A DNA stretch of 47,820 bases, from positions 1 through 47,820 of IMG/VR virus record IMGVR_UViG_3300042691_030610, one strand, 5' to 3'. Shown here piece by piece: positions 8,572-20,900 of this stretch. Source of the DNA: a virus. The notes below the pieces were generated by a model that saw nothing but the letters and a program-made list of their open reading frames with translations, made no database searches and was not told where the DNA came from. Position 1 is the stretch's first letter. Each line of letters starts with the position of its first letter. The position numbers and the translations under genes are program-made.

Positions 8572-11500
8572 ATGATACCAAGTACTAACAAAAAAATATT
8601 AGTTGCAGAAGATTGGAAAAAAATTTACCAGTCTTTCCGTAATGCTGATTTTCAAAGTTATGATTTTGAAACCCTTCGTAGGACAATGATCACATATCTT
8701 CAGGAAAATTATCCTGAAGATTTTAATGATTTTATTGACAGCAGTGAATATATTGCACTTATTGATCTTATTGCGTTTTTAGGTCAAAATTTAAGTTTTA
8801 GAATAGATCTAAATGCAAGAGAAAATTTTATTGAAACTGCACAGAGACGTGATAGTATTTTAAGATTAGCACAACTTATAAGTTATAATCCTTCAAGAAA
8901 TACTCCAGCAAATGGTTTATTAAAAATAACAGCAATATCTACAACTGATAACGTCTTTGATTCTAACGGAGTTAATTTATCTGACACACCGATAGCATGG
9001 AATGATTCTACAAATCCAGAATGGTACCAACAATTTATTAATATTTTAAATTCCGCTATGGGATCTAATTTTGGAGATCCGTCCGATCAAAAAACAATAG
9101 ACGGTATTCTAACAGAACAGTACACAATTAATAGTTCAACTGAAGACGTTCCAATTTTTAATTTTGCAAAAAGCATAAACGGAACTTCTATGAATTTTGA
9201 AGTTGTTCCTTGTGTGTTTACAAATAAAGATTTTATATACGAACAATCTCCACAGCCTGGATCGCAATTCTCGTTTGTTTATAAAAATGATAATCAAGGA
9301 TCTGCTAGCGCCAGTACAGGTTTTTTTGTACATTTTAGACAAGGATCAATTGGAGTTTCTAATTTTAAATTAGATAACCCTATACCAAACGAAATTGTCG
9401 GGGTTAACATCAATGGCATTAATAATGATGATGTGTGGCTATGGGAACTTGACAAAGATGGTAATTATTTAAATTTGTGGGAAAAAGTACAGACTACATC
9501 AGGATCAAATTACAACACAATTTATAATAGTTTAAATAAAAATATTAGAAAAATATATTCTGTTACTTCTAGAGATAACGATCAAATAGATTTAAATTTT
9601 TCTGACGGAGTCTTCGGCGATCTTCCTAAAGGAGAATTTAGATTATTTTATAGGCAAAGCAACGGGTTAACGTATACTCTTAAGCCTGAACAATTAAGTG
9701 GAATTTTAATACTAGTTCCGTATACAAATTCCTTAGGTCAATCTCATACATTACAACTAACTTTATCATTACAAACATCTGTAGATAATAGTGCACCTAC
9801 TGAGTCGAACATCAATATTCAACTTAAAGCACCACAATCATATTATCTACAAAATAGAGTTATTACAGGCGAAGATTATAATATTGCTCCTTTAGTTATA
9901 GGGGCTGATGTTGTCAAGGCTAAAAGTGTTAATAGAATATCAAGCGGATTGAGTAGATATTTTGATATTTCAGATGTTACTGGAAAATATAGTAGTACAA
10001 ATATTTTTGCTAGTGACGGAATGATTTATAAAGATTCAAAAGAAGAATATTTTGAATTTGAATTTTTTAATAAGAATCAATTGTTGGGTATATTTAAAAA
10101 TAAATTAGAACCTATTGTAGCATCGACTGCAATTAGATCTTTTTATTTTGATAATTATCCTAAAATTGACACAACAGATCAAACTATTTTATGGAACGAA
10201 ATTAACAAAACACCTGGACAAAGTAGAGGTTATTTTTATAATTCTCAAAATATATTTTCTGTCGGTGAATATGTTAACAATGACTTAAGATTTTTAACTC
10301 AAGGTTCGTTAGTAAAATTTATTCCTCCTACAGGAAAATATTTTGATTCTAAAAACAATTTAAAAACAATTCCTACATCCGGTATTCCTTCTTCTGGAAA
10401 AACATATATTTGGTCGGGTGTGTTTCAAGTAATTGGTGATGGATCTAATGGAGGAACTGGAGTATTATCCGACGGAACTGGGCCGATTATTTTAACTAAT
10501 AGAATCCCTTCAGGAGCAGTAATAGCAGAAATAATTCCAAAATATCAATCTCTGTTAACTTTTGCTATAGAAAACGAAATGGCAAATATTTGTTTGTCAC
10601 AACAAAATTTTGGATTAACAATTAATAATTTAACAAGAAAATGGGATATTATTTTTAATTCAAATTTAGATATAACATCTTCTTTTAGTTTAAACAATCA
10701 ATCAAATAATGATAGTCTAGGATTAGATGCAAGTTGGATAATATTATTTGTTTGGGACGGAAAAAAATATAAAGTAAGATATAGAATTTTAAATTATGTT
10801 TTTGAAAGCGACAATGAAACGTCATTCTATATAGATGAAAATTCTGTTAATTATGATTTTTATACAAATACAATAATCAAAGATAAAATTGATGTTTTAT
10901 CTGTAAATCCTAAATCAACATCTACAGTTGCATTAGGTACTAACTATCAATGGCAAATTGATGGATCGATTGTTGAGACTGATGGGTACATTAGACCTAA
11001 TAAAATTAAAGTAAGTTTCTATGACTTTAATAATTCAGGGCAAATTAATGATCCAGATTCGTTTGATAATATTGTTGATCCTTTTAGTATAAACGGTGAT
11101 ACAGGATATAGAGATAAGTTTTTATACTTCAAAAAAACTTCAGACGGAACAGATTATAAATTAACTGCCGATGAAATAATTGCATATCCTAACGAAGAAG
11201 TATTTTTTGTTGAAAACTTTGATATCTCGTTAATTGAAAATAATTCCTTGTATTATTTTTATGATTCTAATATAGACATTGTAAAATATTGGTCAACACT
11301 AACTAATTCTTTAGTTGTTACAGATCAATATTTTGGAAAAGTAGGAAGATCGAATTTAAAATTTCAATACTTACATAATACAACTAGTCAAAGAAGAATA
11401 GATCCAAGTAAATCGAACATTATAGATATATATGTATTAAGTTTATCTTACGACCAAGAATTTAGAAATTGGTTATCCGGTACTGTAACAACAGAACCAC

Positions 11501-11991
11501 TAACACCGACTTCACAAACATTAAATCAAAAATATAAATCTAAATTAGATAATATTAAATCAATAAGTGACGAAGTAATATTTCACCCTGTAAAATATAA
11601 AGTTTTATTTGGTAATAAAGCAAATGTTAACTTACAGGCAACTTTTAAAGCAGTTAAAAACTCTACAGTCTTAACTAGTAATACTGATTTAAGAGCAAAA
11701 ATACTTACTGCTATAAATGATTTTTTTGCTTTAGAAAATTGGAATTTTGGACAAAGTTTTTATTTTAGTGAGTTGTCGGCGTATGTTATGAACTTACTAA
11801 CACCTGATATAACAAATTTTGTAATAGTACCTACTAATGGATCAACATTCGGTAGTTTATATGAAATATCCTGCCAAGAGAATGAAATTTTTATTAATGG
11901 TACAAATATAGATAATATAGAAATTATTGATGCTATAACAGCATCTCAATTAAATTTAACAACTTCTATTATAACATCGACTGGAACTTAA
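8572..11991 (+). CDS. 6: Baseplate wedge protein gp6
   Basis: A 1139-residue protein whose N-terminus (FQSYDFETLRRTMITYLQ, then EDFNDFIDSSEYIALIDLIA, LDARENFIETAQRRDSILRLA-like helices) matches gp6 of T4-like phages, the protein that forms the inner baseplate ring and whose core is related to the P2 J protein family. The middle section is Asn/Asp-rich beta-type sequence, and the C-terminus (VKYKVLFGNKANVNLQATF to DLRAKILTAINDFF) fits the conserved gp6 dimerisation region. It is much longer than T4 gp6 (660). Order gp25-gp6 is as expected. No strong Shine-Dalgarno sequence precedes the ATG. Confidence 0.85.
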   Translation: MIPSTNKKILVAEDWKKIYQSFRNADFQSYDFETLRRTMITYLQENYPEDFNDFIDSSEYIALIDLIAFLGQNLSFRIDLNARENFIETAQRRDSILRLAQLISYNPSRNTPANGLLKITAISTTDNVFDSNGVNLSDTPIAWNDSTNPEWYQQFINILNSAMGSNFGDPSDQKTIDGILTEQYTINSSTEDVPIFNFAKSINGTSMNFEVVPCVFTNKDFIYEQSPQPGSQFSFVYKNDNQGSASASTGFFVHFRQGSIGVSNFKLDNPIPNEIVGVNINGINNDDVWLWELDKDGNYLNLWEKVQTTSGSNYNTIYNSLNKNIRKIYSVTSRDNDQIDLNFSDGVFGDLPKGEFRLFYRQSNGLTYTLKPEQLSGILILVPYTNSLGQSHTLQLTLSLQTSVDNSAPTESNINIQLKAPQSYYLQNRVITGEDYNIAPLVIGADVVKAKSVNRISSGLSRYFDISDVTGKYSSTNIFASDGMIYKDSKEEYFEFEFFNKNQLLGIFKNKLEPIVASTAIRSFYFDNYPKIDTTDQTILWNEINKTPGQSRGYFYNSQNIFSVGEYVNNDLRFLTQGSLVKFIPPTGKYFDSKNNLKTIPTSGIPSSGKTYIWSGVFQVIGDGSNGGTGVLSDGTGPIILTNRIPSGAVIAEIIPKYQSLLTFAIENEMANICLSQQNFGLTINNLTRKWDIIFNSNLDITSSFSLNNQSNNDSLGLDASWIILFVWDGKKYKVRYRILNYVFESDNETSFYIDENSVNYDFYTNTIIKDKIDVLSVNPKSTSTVALGTNYQWQIDGSIVETDGYIRPNKIKVSFYDFNNSGQINDPDSFDNIVDPFSINGDTGYRDKFLYFKKTSDGTDYKLTADEIIAYPNEEVFFVENFDISLIENNSLYYFYDSNIDIVKYWSTLTNSLVVTDQYFGKVGRSNLKFQYLHNTTSQRRIDPSKSNIIDIYVLSLSYDQEFRNWLSGTVTTEPLTPTSQTLNQKYKSKLDNIKSISDEVIFHPVKYKVLFGNKANVNLQATFKAVKNSTVLTSNTDLRAKILTAINDFFALENWNFGQSFYFSELSAYVMNLLTPDITNFVIVPTNGSTFGSLYEISCQENEIFINGTNIDNIEIIDAITASQLNLTTSIITSTGT

Positions 11992-11992
11992 T

Positions 11993-14900
11993 ATGGCACA
12001 AAAAAAGTCTGTTAATTTATTACCAGAGTATTTTAAAACAGATAAAAATTCAAAATTTTTATCAAGTGCTCTCGATCCTTTAATACAGACTCCTGATATT
12101 GAAAGAATAGACGGATATATTGGAAGTAAATTAGTTCCTAACTATAATGTAGAAAAAGATTTTTATCTAAATTCAGATTTTTATTTAAGAAATAACTATT
12201 CTTTTGAACCGGCTTTGGTTATTAAAGATTTGAATTCAGAAGTAAATGACGTCATTGCATTAGATGATCTAATTAATGAAATTAAAGTACAAGGCGGAAA
12301 AAATAATAACCTTGATAGGTTATTTAGATCAAAATCATATTCCTATGATCCTCCTATAGATTGGGATAAACTTGTTAATTATTCTGAGTACTATTGGTTG
12401 CCATCAGGGCCCGAGCCAATTATTTTTGATAACACAACTATAAACATATTTGTTAGTTTGTTAGGTCAACAGACTTATACATTTCCTTTTTATATTGATC
12501 CAGACACAGGAGAAAATTTTAAATTAAGTAACGGAATGAAATTAGTATTCACTGAAACAGTGACAAATACTAATACTACTGTTTTTTCTAATGTTGAATA
12601 TATTGTTGAAGGTGTAGGAAGTTCTATAGAACTTGTTAGGTTTGATTTGTTAAAACCAAACGAAGATGTATTACAAGTTTATAATGAAACATTTGACAGT
12701 GACACATTTGATGAATTTCCGTTCGATGGTGATAGCAAATTACCTATAGTACCTGAATATGTAACTATTAATAAAGCAAGTAAAGATTTAAATCCTTGGA
12801 CAAGATATAATCGTTGGTTCCATAAAAATATAATTGAAGTTACTGCAAAAATTAATAATGAAATTCCTACATTTCCGAATAATTATAAATCAAAGAGACC
12901 GATTATAGAATTTAAACCTAGTTTACAACTTTTTAATTTTGGAAAAACTGGAATTAAAAATGTAGATTTAATCGAAACAAGTTCACCAACTGCTTATAAT
13001 GATATAAATGGATCTTTTGGTTATTATATTGACGAAGTTCTATTAGAAGAAGGTCATAGAATAATTTTTAATAATGAAAGAAATTTAAATAGATTAGGAA
13101 AAATTTATACAGTTACTTTTGATTATTCCGGGTCTTCGCCTATTATTAATTTAATAGAAGATTATATTCCAAATGAGTTAGACTCAATATCTATTAATTT
13201 AGGAAAAAATAACACAGGTAAAAATTATTATTATAATAGTGAAACTCAAAAATGGATTTTATCACAAGAAAAAACAAAATTTAATCAAGCACCATTGTTT
13301 GATCTTTTTAACAAAGAAAAAATAAGTTATACAAAACTAGCAGATAAAAATAACTTTGTTGGAAATAAAATTTTTGGATATGACGAAGGATCTGGCATAA
13401 TAGATTCAGTACTAGGGTTCCATGTAAATAAAGTTAACGGATCTGGTATAGGTAGTTATAAATTTAAAAATTATTTTATGTCTGATGTCATTACAATTAC
13501 ATCAGGCGGCGTAAGTAAAAATATACCTACAGGTGTAACTTATATAAAAGATAACACAAATGATTTAGACACACTTTTAAATGTTTGGAATAATAATTTT
13601 CAAAATTTAAAATTACCAATAATAGAAATTCAAACGTTAACTGAAAATACTAATACACTTTACGTTAATTCTATTAATAATGTAGGTACATCGACATTAC
13701 AAACAACTGTATATAAAAAGAATACAAAAATTGGTAATTTTACATTAACTGCAACAAATGTAATTAATTTACCTACAACATTAAATGTAAATGATGTTGT
13801 TCAATTAAAGATAGTTACAGATAAAACTCCTAATAGTTTAGGTTACTATGAAACACCGATTAGTTTATCAAATAATCCCTTAAACGGACCTATTTCAGAA
13901 ATTACATTTACAGAATTATCAGATCATTTGCACTCGATAGTTAATAACTTATCTACATTTGAAGGTGTTTTTCCAGGTGAATCAAATCTAAGAGATTTAA
14001 AAAATTATGCGGAATACGGTACTAGATTAGTTATTAATTCTAATCCTATTTCTTTTGCACAATTTTTTATAGGTAAAAAAGAACATAATTTAATTGATGC
14101 TGTAAGGACCGCGGCAAACCATTATAATCAATTTAAAATGGGTTTGTTAAATTTATTAAGTACTGTTAATGTTGATGACTTGCCTAAAAATTCACTAGAT
14201 GAAATATTAATACAAATTAATAAAAATAAAAATATTAATTCGGCATATTATAATTCTGATATGTTAGGGTATGGTCCTAATAAATTAATTGCTTCTTATT
14301 CTGTAATCGACAATAATGTTACTGAGTATGCATTGAGTAATACATTTGATAATACACAATTAAATTATAACTCTGTATTAATATATCTTAACAATGATCA
14401 GTTAGTTCACGGTAAAGATTATACATTTAGTGAATTAGGTGATTATATTACTGTTACTTGTAATTTAAACATAGATGATGTTATAGATATAGTTTATTAC
14501 CCAAATACTTTATCGTGTTATGTTCCGTTAACTCCTTCTAAATTGGGACTATATCCAAAATTTGTACCTCAAATAATTGAAGATACATCATATGCAGGTA
14601 GTTCCGTATGGATGATTCAAGGGCACGACGGTAGTTTAATAAAAGCATACGGTACATATGATCCTAGTAATGAAGTTGTAGATTATAGAGATAGTATAAT
14701 ATTAGAATTTGAAAAACGAGTTTACAATAATATAAAGGTAACGTACAATAAAAATATTTTTGATGTATTTTCTGTTGTCTCAGGAAAATATAGAAATACA
14801 AATTACCTGATTAACGAAGTTAACGATGTTTTACAGAAAGATTTTATATCTTGGGCAGGCACATATAACGTAGATACAATCACTAATTCTACCTTTGATG

Positions 14901-17900
14901 AAAGCAATTATAAAACCTGGAATTATAAAAATTCTGTAACAGTTGACGGAAATATAATATCAGGAACTTGGCGCAGCATTTATAATTATTATTATGATAC
15001 AGATCGCCCTCATACTCATCCATGGGAAATGTTAGGTCATGCAGAAAAACCTTTATGGTGGGATGATTACTATAGTTGGGTTCCCGGTTCTAAAAGAACT
15101 GCTTTAATTAATGCTATTGCAACAGGATTAGTTGAAGAACCTCCTTCTACAGTAGTGGATGTAAATTATGCTAGACCAGATTTTTCATCTATAGTACCAG
15201 TTGATAATTCAGGAAACTTAAAAGAACCTCATACTTTCTTAGTTACAGATAATGGTTATTTAGACAAACAAGAAAAATGGAATTTTGGTGACTTTTCTCC
15301 TGCAGAAGTTGCATGGAGAAGAAGCAGTTATTATCCATTTGCATTAAATTGTTTAGCAGCAATTTTATATCCTTGTGATTATGCATCAACAATGTTTGAT
15401 TTAAGTAGAACAGAATTTAATAAAATAAATCAACTTACTTATTTAGAAGATGACTTATATTTAGATCCAAGGAAATTAATTTTAAACGACGGTGATAGTT
15501 TAACTGCTGGCTACGGTAATTATGTAGTTGAACGTGGAAAACAAAGATATAAAGATTATATTTCAAAATTATCAAACGATTTATCTTATATTGATTATAA
15601 TTTATTTTATAAATTTGGCGGGTTTACTAGCAAAGAAAAATTACAAATAACTATTGATTCTATAGATCCTGTTTCACGTAATTCAGGTTCTATACTGCCT
15701 TATGAAGATTATAAATTACATTTTAATGTAAGCAATCCTATTGATAGTGTTAGTATATCTGGAATAATTATACAAAAAATTAACGGAAAATTTTCAGTCA
15801 AAGGGTATGATTCAATAAATCCTTATTTCACAATTTTTAAACCTTTAAAAAATTTAGCATCAAGTACTATAACAGTTGGTGGAAAATCAGAATCGTTTGT
15901 TGAATATAATAGTTCAACTTATGATACCAATAAAAAATTAAATGCACAAGATTTAACAACAGCAAATTCTGTTAATTCAAAGTATTATAAACAAGGTCAA
16001 ATTGTTCGATATAATAATCAATATTATAGAGTAAAAATTAATCATACTCCGGGATCTACATTTGAATCTACGTTATATCAACAATTACCATCTTTGCCAA
16101 TCAAAGGCGGAGTAACTGTACAATTAAGTTCAAGATTTCAATCAGATGAAACTTTGATAACTTATGGTACAGAATTTAATTCTATTCAAGACGTCTATGA
16201 TTTTATTATTGGATACGGAGAATGGTTAAAATCTAAAGGATTTGTTTTTGATACATTTAATACTAATTTTAATAAAATTATAGATTGGAGTTTTTCAGCA
16301 CAAGAATTTTTATTTTGGACGACACAAAATTGGGCCGATGGCAATGTAATAACATTAAGTCCATTTGCTAATTATTTAAGTTTTACATCAGTTGATTCAG
16401 TAGTAGATAATATTTTTAATTCGGATTATGATTTTACTATATTAAATGCAGACGGTAATGTATACGATAAAAATAATTTAACATTTGAAAGAGATGGCAA
16501 CAGTTGTGTTATTAAAACTACAAATGAGTTAGATGGCTTATTCTTTGCTAATATTAGAACTATACAAAAAGAACATAGTTTAATTTTTAATAATAAAACA
16601 ATTTTTAATGATACAATATATGCAATTGAAACAGGATATAGACAACTTAGAGTGAAATTGTCCGGGTTTAGGACAAAAGATTGGAATGGAGATTATTTTA
16701 GCCCAGGCTTTGTTTATGATGCAGTATCTATTAGCGATTGGGAACAATTTAAATCTTATTTGCCAAATTCAGTAATTAGATATAACAGTAATTATTATCA
16801 AGCAATTGGAAAAATAAACGGCGCTGCAACTTTCGACTTTTCACAATGGGTTAAGTTAAATGAAAAACCATCTGCAAAATTAATTCCGAACTTTGATTAT
16901 AAAATAAATCAATTTGAAGATTTTTATAGTTTAGATATTGATAATTTTGATTATAATCAACAACAAATGGCTCAGCATTTAGTTGGGTATACGCCAAGAA
17001 AATATCTTAATAACATTTTTACAAACGCAATTAGTCAATATAAATTTTATCAAGGGTTTATTAAAGAAAAGGGCACCAGAAACTCTATTAACAGACTTGA
17101 TAAGGCTGTTATTTTTGATAAGCAATCGACAATTCAATTAAATGAAGAATGGGCATTTAGAGTAGGTAGTTATGGTAGTTATTCGACATTCAACGAAATT
17201 GAATTTAATTTAGAAGAAGGGTCTTACCTTGAAAATCCTTACATAATAAAACTAGTTGATACTTTACCGACTAATGAAAATCCTTTAATAAATTATGTAA
17301 AAACTGATGAGTTATTAATTACTCCGGACAATTATATTACTACTTCTACATTTAATGTTTATGAAAGTACATTTGATGATAATAATTTAGTTTTATTAAA
17401 TGCAGGATATGTAAGATTAGATGATGTAACTGCAACAGCATATAATAAAAATAGTATATTAGATATTGCAAACATTGATTCGATTGCCGAAGGTTCTGTT
17501 ATTTGGACAGGATTTTTAGAAAACGGTGATTGGGATGTGTTTAGATATGCAAAACAAGATGCAAAAATTGTAGGTGTCTACGTAAGTGCTCCTGCAATAG
17601 ACATTACATTTGTGACAGATATATATCACGGATTATCAAAAGGAGATTTGATCTCTGTTAAAGGGTTTAATGAACAAGTAAATGGGATTTACAAAGTTAA
17701 AAATGTTACTAAAATTAATCAATTTACTGTAGAGTCATCATTAACTACAATTGTAGACGAAGATTTACTTTCTCCTGGAGTATTGTTTAAGTTTGAATCT
17801 TGTAGATATGCTAACATCGATTTATTAAAAGATGATAACCGAATATTAAAATTAAAAAATCAAGATAAAATTTGGGTCGATAGAAATTTAGACGGCAAGT

Positions 17901-20900
17901 GGAATGTAATACAAAAACTTGATAATTTTAATTACAGGACATACGAGTCAATTAATACCTACGGTGGTCAACAGTTAGGTACTGATATTTTTTACGACGA
18001 AAATACTAACATAGTATTATTTTCTTCTCCTGGAAAATGGAGTGATGAAAGTTTTAGTTATGGTTCTGTTTCTGTTTATGAAAAAACAGCAACTAGTTTA
18101 GAAAAAAAATACGAGTACGTATTAAATGAATCAACATTAACATATTGTAATTCTTTATTGCCTTCAGAATTTGGTTATTCTTTGGCCTACGACATTTCTA
18201 AGAAATATTTCTTCGCAGGAGCCCCGTCTGCAAGTAATGTTAGAGCAGGTAGTGCAACTGGTGTTGTCTTAAGCACAGGAACCGGTACAATTAAATCATT
18301 TGAAAATGAAGGTATTGTAAAAATAAGTATTAGGAAACCAAATGGTAATCAAGATATAACAAAAGCAGTATTAGTTCATCCTAACGCTTTAACTACTTCA
18401 TCGGCATCACATGCTAGATTTGGCCATTCATTATATATAACTCAAGTACCTAACACAACAGCAACAACATTATTAGTTAGTGCACCTGGTGATAATTTTT
18501 ATGCAGGCGCAGGATCTGTTTTTGCATATTCGATTACAACCGCTTCTGAAATTACTATTTCAGCACATCCTACAGGGATTAATGTAGTTAGTACAACTAC
18601 AATTAGTTTAACCACTGGTAGTCAATGGGGTCATAGTATTGCTGGAGATAAATTAGGTAATCAAATCGCAATTTCTGCTCCTAATTATTATTCTACAATA
18701 ACCGATCAATATGGTGTAGTACAGATTTTTAATAAAAATTTAACATGGAAACAAACTTTATTACCTGAAGAAAAATTAGAAGGAAATTTCGGAAGTGCAA
18801 TTGAAGTTTCAAAGTCCGGAACATATTTGTTAGTTTCTGCACCTAATTCAAGACCTAGTAATAATTCATTTGGTACCGTTTTTGTATATAAATTAAATTC
18901 TTCTAATAGTTATGATTTGTTCCAAACAATTAATAATCCTGTAAGTAATACAGATTTAAAATTTGGATATAAAGTATCTATTAACGAAAATGAAGATTCG
19001 TTAGTAATATCATCTGTTGGTACTAACATATCAAAATTTAAAAATTTCGATACTAACTTAGAAAATAGTACAACATTTGATTCTAATACAACTAAGTTTT
19101 ATGATAAAATACCCGATTCTGGAACAGTACACGTTTATTCTAAACTAGGTAACTATTTTATAAATTCTGCAGAATTGTATGATGCTGAAATTTTAGAAGG
19201 TAGTAAATACGGAGCGCAAATAGTTTCTAATAATAATTCTATATTAATAGGGGCGCCTTCTTATAAAGGTGTTGGTATAAATTCTGTTAATATTTTATCA
19301 ACAATAACTGTTTCTGTTTCTACAACTCTGTATGTCGAATTCACTCCACCTACTAATGTAAACGGATCAGTACCGACTGCAATTATAACATATAAAAATA
19401 ATAACGGAGTTAACAAAACTGTAGATCAAATTTTAATCACAAATCCTGGATCAGGGTATTTGTATCCTCCATCTTTAGTATTAAAGGATCAATTAGGAAG
19501 TGTTGTATCAACTAATTCTATTGTTTATTTAGAAGAAGATAATTCTAAAGTTTATCAATTTAATAAAATAGATAGCAGTATAAATGGATTTAAAATTTTA
19601 AGAGAACAAGATAACACTGTTGATATAGATACGATTAAAAGAATTACATTAATAAACAATTTTAAAGAAGAAATAATTGATTATCTAGATGTCATAGATC
19701 CAGTAAAAGGAAAAATTGCAGGGGTTGCTGAACAAGAACTAAAATATAAATTAGCAGCAGATCCCGCAGTTTATTCTATAGGAATTGCTGGTACTATAAA
19801 TGATAGCCAATCTAGTTGGATCGACGATCATGTTGGCGAATTATGGTGGGACTTAAGCACTGCTAAGTTTTTATGGTACGAACAAGGCGACGAAATATTT
19901 AGAAAAAATAATTGGGGAAAATTGTTCCCGGGTGCAACTATTGACGTTTACGAATGGGTAAAATCATCTTTATTACCAACTGAGTGGGCGGCCCAAGCAG
20001 ACACTAATGAAGGGTTAACACAAGGAGTAAGTGGACAACCAAAATATCCTGACAATTCAGTTATTTCTGTAAAACAGATGTATAACAACGTAACAGGTTC
20101 TTTTGAAAATGTTTATTATTATTGGGTAAAAAATAAAGTATTAATTCCTGATGTACCAAATAGAAGATTAAGTTCTCTTCAGGTAGCATCATATATTGCA
20201 GATCCTGTTGCAAACGGATTAAAATTTGCATCAATTTTATCTGCAGAATCAGTGGCATTTTCAAATATTCAACAGACATTAATTGGAAATAGAATTAATG
20301 CAAATATTGTAATTGATAAGATTAATAATGTTATACCTAAACATACAGAATGGGTATTAATGGAAGAGGGAAATAAAAAGGATGTACCTACAACATTATT
20401 AGAAAAGAAATTAATCGATAGTCTGTTAGGTCACGACTTTTTAGGGAACTCCGTTCCAGATCCAACATTATCTTATAGAAATAGATATGGCCTAAGTATT
20501 AGACCACAACAGACTTTGTTTAAAGATAGAAACGAAGCATTACGAAATGTTATAGAATTTGCTAATTCTGTTTTAATTAAAAATAGAATAACTGGGTTAT
20601 ATAATTTTGATACCCTTTTAAAAGAAGAACCGATTCCTGCCGAAAATAGCGGCGAATACGATGAAATATTAAATGATAATTCGGAATTAGAATTATATGA
20701 AACTGACCAATTGGTTAGAGCAGAAGTAGAATGTTTTGTTAGTAACGGTAAAATTAGAAATGTAATAATTAATAATCCTGGGTATGGCTATACGTTACCA
20801 CCTGAGATAAAAGTACTTTCCGATAATCAATCTGCAAAATTCTTAACAGTCATTGATAATGAAGGAAGATTAATTGACGTTATTGTAGATAATCCAGGAC

